NCBI GenBank assembly: GCA_028819495.1
Contig: JAPPLI010000062.1
Coordinates: 1-64,000 of the forward strand
Length of the DNA: 64,000 nt
Source of the DNA: Gammaproteobacteria bacterium
GTDB taxonomy: Bacteria > Pseudomonadota > Gammaproteobacteria > Eutrophobiales > Eutrophobiaceae
Direction: 5' to 3'
Position numbers and translations under genes: made by a program. Shown here in pieces: positions 25,964-35,047 of this stretch. Below the pieces are notes generated by a model. That model saw only the letters and a program-made list of their open reading frames with translations, ran no database searches and was not told the origin of the DNA. How positions within the stretch are numbered: position 1 is the first letter of the stretch; each line of letters opens with the position of its first letter.

Positions 25964-26938
25964 CTAACGCTTGCTGCAAATCATGATTGCCCGTTTCGGG
26001 GCCGGGTAGCCTTCGATGGTAAGCCGGGGGTTTTGCGGGTCCAGGAAGTCTGACAGGGATTGTTCGAAGGTCCATTCCGTGACCCGTTGTTCGGCGGGGG
26101 TTGTGACGGAGACATCGGCAACTTCGATTGAAGTCAGACCCGCATCGGACAGCCAGTTTTTCAGGGTGGCGATGGAGGGGATGGCCCAGATGTTTCGCAT
26201 CCTGGCGTAGCGGTCCCGGGGTTGCAGGACAGCACCCTGTTTCCCGTCGATGACTAACGACTCCAGCACCAGTTCGCCGCCGGGGCGCAGCAACTTCAAC
26301 AGATCTCGTATATGGTTTTCCGGATCGCGGCGGTGGTAAATGACGCCCATGGAAAAGACGGTATCGAACCCGTCGGCGGGCAATACGGACTCGGCCCCGC
26401 CGGCAACCAGGGTCTCCAGCGTGAACGGCAGGATATCGAATGGGGCATCGGGCAGGTATTTCGCCACTGCGCGCTGCTGCATGACGTAACGCAGGGTCGG
26501 ATCGGTGCCGACTACCCTGTGTGCGCCGGCGCCCAGCATGCGCCAGCCGTAATAGCCGTTGCCGCAACCGACGTCCAGCACGGTGCGTCCGGACAGCGGG
26601 GCAATGCTGTCCTGCAGGCGGCGCCATTTCATGTCGGAGCGCCATTCCGCGTCGATCTCCAGGCCGAACAGGTTGAACGGACCCTTGCGCCAGGGCAGCA
26701 ATCGCTGCAGTTGCCGGCGCATGGTTTCACGTTGCGATGGGCTGCAATCCGAAGCTGCGCCTATGCTGATTGTATCTGCATCAAGGTTGACTGCCAACGG
26801 GCTGATTTCAGGCAAGCCGTTGACGGCGTCAGCCCAGCCGGGAAAATCGCCATGGCTTACGTTGTCGTAGCAGCGCGCCAGGCGCGCGGGAAATATCTGC
26901 CGGTTCCCGTCAGGCGGTACCGATATGCTGTTCACCAC
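25964..26938 (-). CDS. cmoB: tRNA U34 carboxymethyltransferase
   Basis: A 324-residue enzyme that uses carboxy-S-adenosylmethionine to turn 5-hydroxyuridine-34 into cmo5U in tRNA. The SAM-site motif is 'RTVLDVGCGNGYYGWRM' (about residues 118-134), preceded by 'KGPFNLFGLEIDAEWRSDMK', the typical CmoB linker. Later segments include 'FDTVFSMGVIYHRRDP' and 'GGELVLESLVI'. The start is a GTG inside the end of trhO (29-bp overlap), implying coupling. Its upstream neighbour makes its substrate, which strongly supports the assignment. CmoA is not in the window. Confidence 0.93.
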   Translation of the reverse strand: MVNSISVPPDGNRQIFPARLARCYDNVSHGDFPGWADAVNGLPEISPLAVNLDADTISIGAASDCSPSQRETMRRQLQRLLPWRKGPFNLFGLEIDAEWRSDMKWRRLQDSIAPLSGRTVLDVGCGNGYYGWRMLGAGAHRVVGTDPTLRYVMQQRAVAKYLPDAPFDILPFTLETLVAGGAESVLPADGFDTVFSMGVIYHRRDPENHIRDLLKLLRPGGELVLESLVIDGKQGAVLQPRDRYARMRNIWAIPSIATLKNWLSDAGLTSIEVADVSVTTPAEQRVTEWTFEQSLSDFLDPQNPRLTIEGYPAPKRAIMICSKR

Positions 26939-27833
26939 GGCTCTCCGCCAGTTCGACCTGGCGCTGGCGCTCGCTGAAGCGCCGCCGTTGTTCCGGAGTC
27001 AAATCATCATGGCAGCGCGGGCAATACACGCCCGGCAGGTATTTTTCGGAGGCCATGTCATCCTGGTTCAGGGGCCGGCGGCAGGCGTAACATTGTTCGT
27101 GTTCCCCCTCCGCAAGCTCGTGGTCGACGGCGACCCGGCTGTCGAAGACAAAACACTCCCCCTCCCAGCGGCTGTGATCGCGGTCAACTTTTTCCAGGTA
27201 GTTCAGGATGCCACCCTGTAACTGCACGACTTCCCTGAACCCCCGGGACAGCAGGTACGAGGAGGCTTTTTCGCAGCGGATACCCCCGGTACAGTACATG
27301 GCGATCCTGGTGTGTTGCTCCGGGTTAAGGTTTTTTTCAACATAATCCGGAAACTCGCGAAATGTCCCGGTATCCGGCGCCACGGCGTTTTTGAAACCGC
27401 CGATACCGGTTTCATACTCGTTTCGAACGTCCAGCACCAATGTATCGGGACGGGAGATCTCCGCATTCCAGTCTTCCGGTTTCACGTACTCGCCCGTGAG
27501 ATGTTCCGGGTCGACACCCGCTATGCCCAGGGAGACGATTTCCTGTTTGAGCTTGACCTTCATACGGTGAAAAGGAACCCCCGCGGCGAGTGACTCCTTG
27601 TGCGCCAGGCCGGCAAAGCGGGGTTCCGAGCGCAGGTAGTCCAGGATACCGTCAATCCCTTCCCTGCTGCCGGCGACAGTACCATTAATGCCTTCGGGCG
27701 CCAGCAGCAAGGTCCCCTTGAGCCGCAGTTCGCGGCAGCGTTCCAGCAGGGGCTGTCTCAATTCGCGGAAATCCGGCAGCCGGACGAACTTGTACAAGGC
27801 TGCAATAACAATTTCATTACTTGATATGTTCAT
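26910..27833 (-). CDS. trhO: Oxygen-dependent tRNA U34 hydroxylase (rhodanese family, YceA)
   Basis: A 307-residue protein with an N-terminal ferredoxin-like domain ('LLLAPEGINGTVAGSREGID', about 40-59) and a rhodanese domain with the catalytic cysteine in 'IAMYCTGGIRCEKASSYLL' (about residue 180). A C-terminal Cys-rich stretch, 'CYACRRPL' and 'YCPRCHDDL', probably binds zinc. TrhO hydroxylates U34 of tRNAs, the step before CmoB. The gene overlaps cmoB, forming a two-gene tRNA modification operon. Its 5' side carries an inverted pair of dispersed repeats. Confidence 0.95.
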   Translation of the reverse strand: MNISSNEIVIAALYKFVRLPDFRELRQPLLERCRELRLKGTLLLAPEGINGTVAGSREGIDGILDYLRSEPRFAGLAHKESLAAGVPFHRMKVKLKQEIVSLGIAGVDPEHLTGEYVKPEDWNAEISRPDTLVLDVRNEYETGIGGFKNAVAPDTGTFREFPDYVEKNLNPEQHTRIAMYCTGGIRCEKASSYLLSRGFREVVQLQGGILNYLEKVDRDHSRWEGECFVFDSRVAVDHELAEGEHEQCYACRRPLNQDDMASEKYLPGVYCPRCHDDLTPEQRRRFSERQRQVELAESRGEQHIGTA

Positions 27834-27838
27834 ATTTT

Positions 27839-27955
27839 ATCCGCAGATGACGCAGATTTACGCGGATGTAAAACAGGTTTTTAAAATAGTATGGTTTGTA
27901 CGAATATTGAATATTATATTCTTAATCTGCGCTAATCTGCGTCATCTGCGGATAG
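27839..27955. repeat. Inverted pair of 'gatgacgcagat' repeats upstream of trhO
   Basis: The copy 'ccgcagatgacgcagattta' (from 27840) faces an inverted copy at 27924-27955, with 55 bp of AT-rich DNA between. The pair would fold into a long hairpin between the symporter 3' end and the trhO promoter region. The symporter stop codon is 5 bp beyond the right copy. Confidence 0.9.
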
Positions 27956-27959
27956 AACT

Positions 27960-29732
27960 TCAATGCCTGTGGGCTACTCCTGCGCCGCTGGGGATGCGGA
28001 CGTCGTCGACCAGGGCCTTTACATGTTCGGGAGTGCGCGCAGTAAAACGGCTGACCGTGAAGGCGACGGCGAAATTGATCAGCATGCCCACAACGCCGAT
28101 ACCTTCCGGGGATATCCCCAGCCACCAGTTATCCGGGTTGCTGGCGGCGGGGTTGATGAACTTGAACCAGACGATGTACGCGGCGGTGAACAGGAGGCCG
28201 CTCAACATGCCGGCGATGGCGCCCTCACGGTTCATGTTGCGCACGAAGATTCCAAGGAAAATGGCCGGGAACAGGGATGCGGCGGCCAGTCCGAAGGCGA
28301 ACGCGATCACCTGGGCGACGAACCCGGGCGGGTTGATCCCCAGGTAGCCGGCAAAGCAGACGGCCACCGCGGCCGCGATGCGGGCGTAGAACAGCTCCTG
28401 CTTTTCATTGATGGCGGGCATCAGGGTCTTCTTGAGCAGGTCGTGGGAGATGGAACTCGATACCACCAGCAATAAGCCGGCAGCGGTGGATAATGCCGCA
28501 GCCAGCCCGCCGGCCGCCACCAGCGCCAGCACCCAGGGCGGCAGGTTTGCGATTTCGGGGCTGGCCAGCATCATGATGTCGCGGTCGACATAGACCTCGT
28601 TCGTGTTGTCCTGCGGCACATTCCCGACCAGTTTCTGGCCGTGTTCACCCCGCCCCTCGGTGAACGCCGGTACGCCCTCGAAGGCATCACCGGCGCCATA
28701 CTGGATGACGCCGTCCCCGTTCTTGTCCAGCCAGGCGATCAGGCCGATATCCTCCCAGGTCTTCACCCAGGACGGCGCTTCCGTGTAGGCGGTGTTGTTC
28801 ACCGTGTCGATGAAAGTCAGCCGTGCGAAGGCGGCGAGCGCCGGCGCAGTCGTGTACAGCAAGGCAATGAATACCAGGGCATACCCCGCGGACTTGCGCG
28901 CATCGGACACCTTGGGGACGGTAAAGAAACGCACGATGACGTGGGGCAGGCCGGCGGTGCCGGCCATCAGCACCAGGGTGATGGTAAATACGTCGATCAT
29001 GCTCTTGCTCCCATCCGTGTAGGGAACAAAACCCAGGTCCACCAGCACCCGGTCCAGTTTTTCCAGTACTCTCAATCCCGACCCGTCCAGCACCTCGGAG
29101 GACAGGCCCAGTTGCGGAACCGGGTTGCCCGTGACCAGCAACGAGACGAAGATCGCCGGCGTTATATAGGCAAAAATCATGACGCAATACTGCGCCACCT
29201 GGGTGTAGGTAATGCCTTTCATGCCGCCCAGCACGGCATAGAAGAACACCACCGCCATGCCGATAAACACGCCGGTCGTGATCTCAACCTCCAGGAAACG
29301 GGAGAACACCACCCCTACGCCGCGCATCTGCCCCGCCACATAGGTAAAGCAGATGAACACCAGGCAGATCACGGCCACCACGCGGGCGGAATGGGAATAA
29401 TAGCGCTCGCCGATGAAGTCCGGCACGGTGTACTGGCCGAACTTGCGCAGGTACGGCGCCAGCAGCAGCGCCAGCAGCACGTAGCCGCCGGTCCAGCCCA
29501 TCAGGTAGACCGATCCGTCATAACCGGCAAAGGCGATCATGCCGGCGATGGAAATGAATGACCCGGCGCTCATCCAGTCCGCCGCGGTGGCCATGCCGTT
29601 GGTCAGCGGGCGCACGCCGGCGCCGGCCACGTAGAAATCCTTGGTCGATGCCGCCTTGGACCAGATGGCAATCCCTATGTAGAGGGCAAAGGTCATGCCG
29701 ACCACGATGTATGTCAGCATCTGTGTTGTCAC
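27960..29732 (-). CDS. Sodium:solute symporter, ActP-like large subunit
   Basis: A 590-residue inner-membrane protein of the SSS family with about 13 hydrophobic segments. Typical stretches are 'FYVAGAGVRPLTNGMATAAD' (about 33-52), 'ADWMSAGSFISIAGM' and 'GGLAAALSTAAGLLLVVSSS'. A hydrophilic loop with 'DKNGDGVIQYGAGDAFEGVP' between later helices looks like a calcium-binding EF-hand-like loop. Together with the DUF4212 protein (4-bp ATGA overlap) it matches the two-component 'sodium/substrate symporter' type thought to import short carboxylates. It is the last gene of a CoA-catabolic operon. Confidence 0.92.
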   Translation of the reverse strand: MTTQMLTYIVVGMTFALYIGIAIWSKAASTKDFYVAGAGVRPLTNGMATAADWMSAGSFISIAGMIAFAGYDGSVYLMGWTGGYVLLALLLAPYLRKFGQYTVPDFIGERYYSHSARVVAVICLVFICFTYVAGQMRGVGVVFSRFLEVEITTGVFIGMAVVFFYAVLGGMKGITYTQVAQYCVMIFAYITPAIFVSLLVTGNPVPQLGLSSEVLDGSGLRVLEKLDRVLVDLGFVPYTDGSKSMIDVFTITLVLMAGTAGLPHVIVRFFTVPKVSDARKSAGYALVFIALLYTTAPALAAFARLTFIDTVNNTAYTEAPSWVKTWEDIGLIAWLDKNGDGVIQYGAGDAFEGVPAFTEGRGEHGQKLVGNVPQDNTNEVYVDRDIMMLASPEIANLPPWVLALVAAGGLAAALSTAAGLLLVVSSSISHDLLKKTLMPAINEKQELFYARIAAAVAVCFAGYLGINPPGFVAQVIAFAFGLAAASLFPAIFLGIFVRNMNREGAIAGMLSGLLFTAAYIVWFKFINPAASNPDNWWLGISPEGIGVVGMLINFAVAFTVSRFTARTPEHVKALVDDVRIPSGAGVAHRH

Positions 29733-30106
29733 GGCTGCTTTCCTTCCTGATCGGTGTCCGTATCGGAATCATCCACGCCGAACCGGCGGTCGATCCTGCC
29801 GATCAGCGCCACGTATACGAAAATCAGGATCACGAACACGTAGATGGACCCCTGTTGCGCCCACCAGAACCCCAGCTTGAACCCGAACATGCTGAACCGG
29901 TTCAGCCAGTCAACCAGCAGGATGCCGAAACCATAGGAGACGGTGAACCAGACCGCCAGCAGTATCAGCAGCAGACGGACGTTGGCGCGCCAGTAGGCCT
30001 TGACGCGGTCCTCGGACAACACTTCTTCATCATGGGAACCATGCGCCGGCAGGTTGTCAGCCTGGTGGTGGTAGACCTCGAGGTCGTTATCCGGTTTGTT
30101 TTGCAT
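29729..30106 (-). CDS. DUF4212 small subunit of sodium/solute symporter
   Basis: A 125-residue protein with two membrane helices ('LLLILLAVWFTVSYGFGILL' and 'SIYVFVILIFVYVALIG') joined by the conserved 'FKLGFWWAQQGS'. This is the DUF4212 pattern always found next to ActP-like symporters. The ATG at 30106 is chosen over the longer track start, which overlaps the upstream gene. It begins 4 bp after the preceding stop and overlaps the symporter start by 4 bp. Confidence 0.93.
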   Translation of the reverse strand: MQNKPDNDLEVYHHQADNLPAHGSHDEEVLSEDRVKAYWRANVRLLLILLAVWFTVSYGFGILLVDWLNRFSMFGFKLGFWWAQQGSIYVFVILIFVYVALIGRIDRRFGVDDSDTDTDQEGKQP

Positions 30107-30110
30107 AATT

Positions 30111-32216
30111 CTAATCCGTAAATTCCGGTTTTCTTTTTTCCATGAACGCGGCGATGCCTTCGCGCGCGGCTGCGGTTGCAGCGCTCTCGGCAAAGGCGGC
30201 ATAACCGAGCTCCAGCGCTTCATCCAGGGACGCAGCGGCTGCCGAGTCGCTGACAGCCTGACGGATAACAGCGGATACCGCGGCGCTCAATCTCTGTCCA
30301 CTGAAGCTGCGCGGCTCATTCTCTATTGCAGGCGGCGGAGCAATGCTGACGGGCGCATCAGCCGATTCGCGCCGTTTACCTGCCAGTTCACCGACCCGTC
30401 TGATCGCATCGGGAAGCAGCGCCTCATGGGTATGCGCCAGCCTGTCGATGACCTTCAACTCCAGCGCTGCCGTTGCAGTCATTTTTTCAGCTTTGAGCAG
30501 CATACCATGAAACGCGGCCGCGGCGTCCGGCCAGCGCCGGTAGGGAATCACCATGCCGCCGATACCCGGCGCAATCCCCAGGGTAATCTCCGGGAACTGC
30601 AACCACGCGTCTTTCACGGCAACGATCCCATGACAGCGGATGGCCAGTTCCAGGCCGCCGCCCAGGGCCATGCCGTTCAAGGCCGCCACAACCGGTTTGC
30701 TGCAGTTGTCCAGGTAAACCAGCAACCTGGAGCACACCCGGGCATACTCGATGCATTGTTTCCTGTCCCCCAGCATCGAGGGGAACCTGCCGATGTCGGC
30801 GCCGGCGGAAAACGCCGAGACGCCGTAGCCGGTAATGACGAACCCGGTGGTGTGCGGGTCGTTCTCATACTGTTTCAGCAAGGCGAGGATTTCATCGGTC
30901 ATTTCATCGTGTATCGCATTCAGGGCCTCGGGGTGGCGCAGGGTGATGATTTTCACCCCGTCGAGTTCATCGACCAGGATAAACCGGTGGAAGTCCTGGT
31001 ATGCGCGCAGCGGTCGTTGCGCGTCCGGCATGCCGGGTCTTTGCGCGCAGAATTTGGTCAGGATACGTTCACTCTCCTTCTCGCCCAGTTCCCGCATCAA
31101 TTCCAGCGGTCCCTGCCTGAAGGCAAAGGCCAGCCGGCAACCCAGCTCCAGGTCCGCGGCGGCGCCGATATCACGGTCCAGGATGTCCACGGTCTGTGAG
31201 AACAGCACTCCCAGCAGGCGATCGCGGATTTCCGCAGCTACAGCCTGCGGCACGTCTGTGCTTTCCCCGGGTTTTATGGTCAACCACTTTCCCGACTCGT
31301 CCCATTTTTGTCCCGCATCTTCAAATTGTGGGTGTCCTGAATTATCCTTTTCAAATTGCGGGTGTCCTGGATTATCCCTGTCGAGTGCTTCGTGGAATAT
31401 ATCGGCGGGCAGGTAGTGGTTGCCTTCCAGTTCGGCCTGCAACGAGTTGGTCTCGATGATGATCGGGTTGCCGTTGGACATGTTCAATACGAAAAACGGG
31501 CCGGCATGGACGTAACTGCCCGCCACGTGGTCCACCTGCGCCGGGGTGGCGCCGGCGAGCAGGAATCCGGCTTCGTTGCACCAGTTGTCGAAGATCCGGT
31601 CGAGCATGAAGCAGACTACGTCGCGGGTGACCATCGGCACTTTTCCCGTCACGTAGAACAGCCGGCGCAGGCGCCGGATAAATTCCGCATCGGCCTGTTG
31701 CCAGTCGATCACTTCGACGACCGGGTTGCGGAAGGCCGGCGCAAAGAAATGGGTGACAGTAGTCCTGCCGGGATACTTCAGGTGTGAGAATAACGAGTGT
31801 GCGGGAATGGAACTGGTATTCGAGGTAATCATGCAATCCCGGCCGGCGATGTCTTCCGCCCTGGAGAAGATCTGTTTCTTCAGTTCGATATTTTCCGTGG
31901 CGGCCTCGATGACCCAGTCGCATCCATCCAAGTCGCCGTAATCAACGGAAGTTGTCAGGTTTTGCCGGACGCCTTCCGCTTGTTCCGGAGTCAGCTTCCC
32001 CCTGGCCACGCCTTTATCGGCGTAAGCGTGGAGTCTGTCCACGGCCCGGTCCAGCGCGTCCCGGCTGATATCGATCAGTACCAGGTTCAATCCGGGGATG
32101 GCGCTTTTCAGGTAATAACCGATATCCGGGCCGATGGTGCCGGCGCCGATGATGCCGATCCGGCGCGGCAGTTCCCGGTCCGGCCGGATCAGGGCTGGGT
32201 TGTTGTACTGTTGCAT
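30111..32216 (-). CDS. 3-hydroxyacyl-CoA dehydrogenase / enoyl-CoA hydratase fusion
   Basis: A 701-residue bifunctional beta-oxidation enzyme in FadN-like order, dehydrogenase first. The NAD site is 'RIGIIGAGTIGPDIGYYL' (about 19-36), followed by 'TSNTSSIPAHSLF' and 'THFFAPAFRNPVVEVI'. The crotonase half has 'FSAGADIGRF' (about 515-525), the oxyanion 'MALGGGLELAIRC' and 'FPEITLGIAPGIGG'. A 19-residue stretch with 'DNPGHPQFE' then 'DNSGHPQFE' (about 281-299) is encoded by two tandem copies of a dispersed DNA repeat and looks inserted between domains. The ATG at 32216 overlaps the CoA-ligase end by 28 bp; the track start is too early. Confidence 0.9.
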   Translation of the reverse strand: MQQYNNPALIRPDRELPRRIGIIGAGTIGPDIGYYLKSAIPGLNLVLIDISRDALDRAVDRLHAYADKGVARGKLTPEQAEGVRQNLTTSVDYGDLDGCDWVIEAATENIELKKQIFSRAEDIAGRDCMITSNTSSIPAHSLFSHLKYPGRTTVTHFFAPAFRNPVVEVIDWQQADAEFIRRLRRLFYVTGKVPMVTRDVVCFMLDRIFDNWCNEAGFLLAGATPAQVDHVAGSYVHAGPFFVLNMSNGNPIIIETNSLQAELEGNHYLPADIFHEALDRDNPGHPQFEKDNSGHPQFEDAGQKWDESGKWLTIKPGESTDVPQAVAAEIRDRLLGVLFSQTVDILDRDIGAAADLELGCRLAFAFRQGPLELMRELGEKESERILTKFCAQRPGMPDAQRPLRAYQDFHRFILVDELDGVKIITLRHPEALNAIHDEMTDEILALLKQYENDPHTTGFVITGYGVSAFSAGADIGRFPSMLGDRKQCIEYARVCSRLLVYLDNCSKPVVAALNGMALGGGLELAIRCHGIVAVKDAWLQFPEITLGIAPGIGGMVIPYRRWPDAAAAFHGMLLKAEKMTATAALELKVIDRLAHTHEALLPDAIRRVGELAGKRRESADAPVSIAPPPAIENEPRSFSGQRLSAAVSAVIRQAVSDSAAAASLDEALELGYAAFAESAATAAAREGIAAFMEKRKPEFTD
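31320..31376. repeat. Two in-frame 'gggtgtcctgaatta' repeats inside a coding gene
   Basis: Two 27-bp units, 'ttcaaattgtgggtgtcctg' plus 'aattatc' and a copy with two changes, sit 3 bp apart within the dehydrogenase/hydratase fusion gene. On the coding strand they read D-N-S/P-G-H-P-Q-F-E and keep the frame. The same motif is tandemly repeated at 2.4-2.5 kb in non-coding DNA. Confidence 0.92.
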
Positions 32217-33742
32217 AGTTCGGTCAACTGAACTTTGTCCACTTTGCCTACCGCAGTTTTGGGCAGACTGTCGATAATACGGAACTCCGCCGGGATCTTG
32301 TAGGGCGCCAGGTTTTCGCTGCAATAATCCTGCAGTGTTTCCGCATCCGCGCCGTTCTCCGCAACGGGCACGACGAACGCTATCGGCAACTCGCCGCGGT
32401 AGGCATCCGTCCTGCCGACCACGGCCGCTTCCTTCACGCCCGGGTTTTGATGCAGGATTTCCTCGATCTCCCGGGGAAAAACGTTATAGCCCGACACCAG
32501 CAGCATCTCCTTTTTCCTGCCGCGGATGTACAGGTAACCGTCCTCGTCCAGTTCGCCGATATCGCCCGTGTACAGCCAGCCGTCGCGCAACGCCAGGGCC
32601 GTTTCTTCCGGACGGTTGCGGTAACCGCTCATCACCTGGGGACCGGTTATCCGGATTTCGCCCTTTTGCCCGGGGTCCAGTACCTCGGCGCCGGTCTCAA
32701 GGTCGACTACCTGGATCTCCGTTTGCGGCAGGGGGATGCCGACCGAGGTCGGTTTCCTTGCCCCGTGCAGCGGGTTGAAGGATATGACCGGGCCCGCCTC
32801 CGATTGGCCGTAACCCTCGAGTATCGGTGTGCCGGTGATCCGTTCCCATTCCCTGAGGACGTTTTCCGCCAGGGGCGCAGACCCGGAAGAGGATATATAC
32901 AGGCTGGAAAAATCGGCGCCGGCAAAGCCCGGATAATTCAGCAGCCCGGTAAACATGGTAGGACTGCCGGCAAACAGGGTGATCTTCTCCCGGACCAGCG
33001 CGTCAATCACATCCCGGGGATGGTAACGCGGCAGGATCACCAGGGCGCCGCGCCGGTAAACCATGGCATGCAGGCACATGGACACCGCGTAACAATGGAA
33101 TAGCGGCATGACGCACAAGGTTCTTTCCACGTCATCCCTGGTGGGAGATATTGCCTCGCGCTGGCTCAGGTTGACGGACAGTGAATGATGACTGATACGG
33201 GCGCCCTTGGCCCTGCCGGTGGTGCCGCCGGTGAATTGCAGGGTGGCCGGGTCGCCGGGTTCCGGCAGGTCCTCCAGCGTGTCGAGACCGGCGCGGTTGC
33301 GCCATGCCGTCAAACGGTTGCCGCTGCCGATGGCAAGCAGGTGTTCGATCTGCAATGCGCCGGCGAGGTTCAGGACCGTTTCCTCAAGCGCCCGGTCATA
33401 GACGATGGCGGATACCCCGGCGTCATCCAGCATGGGCAACAGTTCACGCACCGTGTAAACCGGGTTCAACGGGACCGCTTCAGCGCGCGCGGCGTGGACG
33501 GCGTACATCGCGATACACACGTCGATGGAATTGCCCATCAACAGGGCAACCCGGCAACCGCCCAGGCCGAGATCCCGAAGGTCCCGGCTGAAGCCGGCCA
33601 CGCAACGCAGGTATTCCCGGTAATTGAGCCGTTCTTCGCCCAGCGCCAGGGCTTCCCGTTCGGGACTCTTCGCCGCCGCGTCAACCAGCGCGTGGACTAC
33701 CGTGGGGAAGGTCACGGGTAGCGGTTCAGACGTCTGATCCAT
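32189..33742 (-). CDS. Acyl-CoA synthetase (AMP-forming)
   Basis: A 517-residue ANL-superfamily ligase that should activate a carboxylic acid to its CoA thioester. The P-loop-like motif is 'LQFTGGTTGRAKGARISH' (about 168-185). Next come 'ILEGYGQSEAGPVISFNP' and 'DGWLYTGDIGELDEDGYLYI' with the conserved aspartate, and the C-terminal hinge and lysine in 'LPKTAVGKVDKVQL'. The substrate is uncertain; fatty and aryl acids are both possible. It lies 2 bp after the thiolase stop and overlaps the next gene, within a five-gene operon. Confidence 0.92.
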   Translation of the reverse strand: MDQTSEPLPVTFPTVVHALVDAAAKSPEREALALGEERLNYREYLRCVAGFSRDLRDLGLGGCRVALLMGNSIDVCIAMYAVHAARAEAVPLNPVYTVRELLPMLDDAGVSAIVYDRALEETVLNLAGALQIEHLLAIGSGNRLTAWRNRAGLDTLEDLPEPGDPATLQFTGGTTGRAKGARISHHSLSVNLSQREAISPTRDDVERTLCVMPLFHCYAVSMCLHAMVYRRGALVILPRYHPRDVIDALVREKITLFAGSPTMFTGLLNYPGFAGADFSSLYISSSGSAPLAENVLREWERITGTPILEGYGQSEAGPVISFNPLHGARKPTSVGIPLPQTEIQVVDLETGAEVLDPGQKGEIRITGPQVMSGYRNRPEETALALRDGWLYTGDIGELDEDGYLYIRGRKKEMLLVSGYNVFPREIEEILHQNPGVKEAAVVGRTDAYRGELPIAFVVPVAENGADAETLQDYCSENLAPYKIPAEFRIIDSLPKTAVGKVDKVQLTELCNSTTTQP

Positions 33743-33744
33743 TA

Positions 33745-34944
33745 TTAGTCTACGCGTACTACTACTGCCATGGCGCTGTCCCCGGCAGCGCAGCCGTGGA
33801 ACAGGCCGTAACCGCCGCCCAGCAGTATCAGTTCCTCAATAAGTTCTATCACCGCGCGCATGCCGGTCGGCCCCTGCGGGTGTCCCCAGATCAGGGAACA
33901 GCCGTAATTATTCATGGTCATGACGTCAATACCCATTTCCCTCGCGAAAATGATGTCATTGACCGCGAAGGGATTGTGCGACTTGACTGCCTTGACATCA
34001 TGTATCGTTATTCCCGCCTGGGCCAGGGCGCGCCGGCTCGCCGGGATGGGCGCCGCCGGCATAAAGGCCGGCTCTTCTCGGGCCTGGCCGTAGGCGACGA
34101 TGGCGATCCTGATCGCCGGGTCGCTGCTCAAGGGGCGGGCCTTGTCCGCCGTGGTGATGATCATGCCGGCATTGCCGTCGGCGGGGTGGGTCTGGCCGGC
34201 GTAGGTAATGGTGCCGCCCTCCTGCACCGGTTCCAGGCGTGCCATTTTTCTTTCGCTGGTTGCGGTGATGCCTTCGTCACCCGTCAGGGTGGAGCGCGTC
34301 TTCCTGTATTTCTTGTCCGGCACCTGCAGGGGCAACAGCATATATCTCTGCTGGAAAGATATGTCGTCCTGTAGTTCCAGGGCCTGTTGATACTGTTCAT
34401 AGCGCCGCAGAACAACCTCGTGCTGCTCGGCAGTGGATATGTTCCACTTCTCCGCGCAATTCTCCGCGGTGCGGGTCATGTCACACTTCACATACGGGTC
34501 CTGGTTGAAATTGCTCATCACCCAGTCCTCAGTCTGCCCCGTGCCCCCGGGTCCCAGGGGGTCCGGATAGTAAAGGTGCGGGCCGTTGGATATCCGGTCC
34601 GCGGTCACGGCCAGCGCGCATTCGGCCAGGCCTGCCTGGATTTCCCGGGAGGCGGTCGCCATGACCCGGGCGCTGGTGGCGCAGGCCTGGCTCACGGTCG
34701 GCCCGGCGACATGCTCCATGCCGGCCATGGCCGCCAGCCAGGGCAGGCCGTAAAAACAACTCTTCTGCGGGATGGTCATGCCCAGCACGCCGTAATCGAA
34801 CTGGCTGCCGTCCATGCCTCGATCAGCCAGTGCGAGCCGGGTCACATGGGCGGCGAATTCCATGCTGTGCAGGTGCGCAAGACTGCCCTGCCACTTGGCA
34901 AACGGGGTGGTCCAGTAACCACCGTGAGGTATGCAGGTTTCCAT
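33745..34944 (-). CDS. Thiolase-family acetyltransferase
   Basis: A 399-residue thiolase-fold protein. The nucleophilic cysteine lies in 'VSQACATSARVMATASREIQ' (about residue 87). The basic site is 'NNYGCSLIWGHPQGPTGMR' (about 345-363), with the His of GHPxGxTG. The final cysteine is in 'FHGCAAGDSAMAVVV', where most thiolases have CxGGGxG, so the last loop is atypical. First gene of the operon, it should carry out thiolytic cleavage of 3-oxoacyl-CoA produced by the fused dehydrogenase, though a condensing role cannot be excluded. Confidence 0.88.
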   Translation of the reverse strand: METCIPHGGYWTTPFAKWQGSLAHLHSMEFAAHVTRLALADRGMDGSQFDYGVLGMTIPQKSCFYGLPWLAAMAGMEHVAGPTVSQACATSARVMATASREIQAGLAECALAVTADRISNGPHLYYPDPLGPGGTGQTEDWVMSNFNQDPYVKCDMTRTAENCAEKWNISTAEQHEVVLRRYEQYQQALELQDDISFQQRYMLLPLQVPDKKYRKTRSTLTGDEGITATSERKMARLEPVQEGGTITYAGQTHPADGNAGMIITTADKARPLSSDPAIRIAIVAYGQAREEPAFMPAAPIPASRRALAQAGITIHDVKAVKSHNPFAVNDIIFAREMGIDVMTMNNYGCSLIWGHPQGPTGMRAVIELIEELILLGGGYGLFHGCAAGDSAMAVVVRVD

Positions 34945-35047
34945 TATGGGACGTAATTTTACCCGATTGCCTTATCGGAACAACCGGCATCCGGCATCTA
35001 TCGTATAATATCCCACTGATCACGCCAGAGCCTGACGGAGTTGCAAT

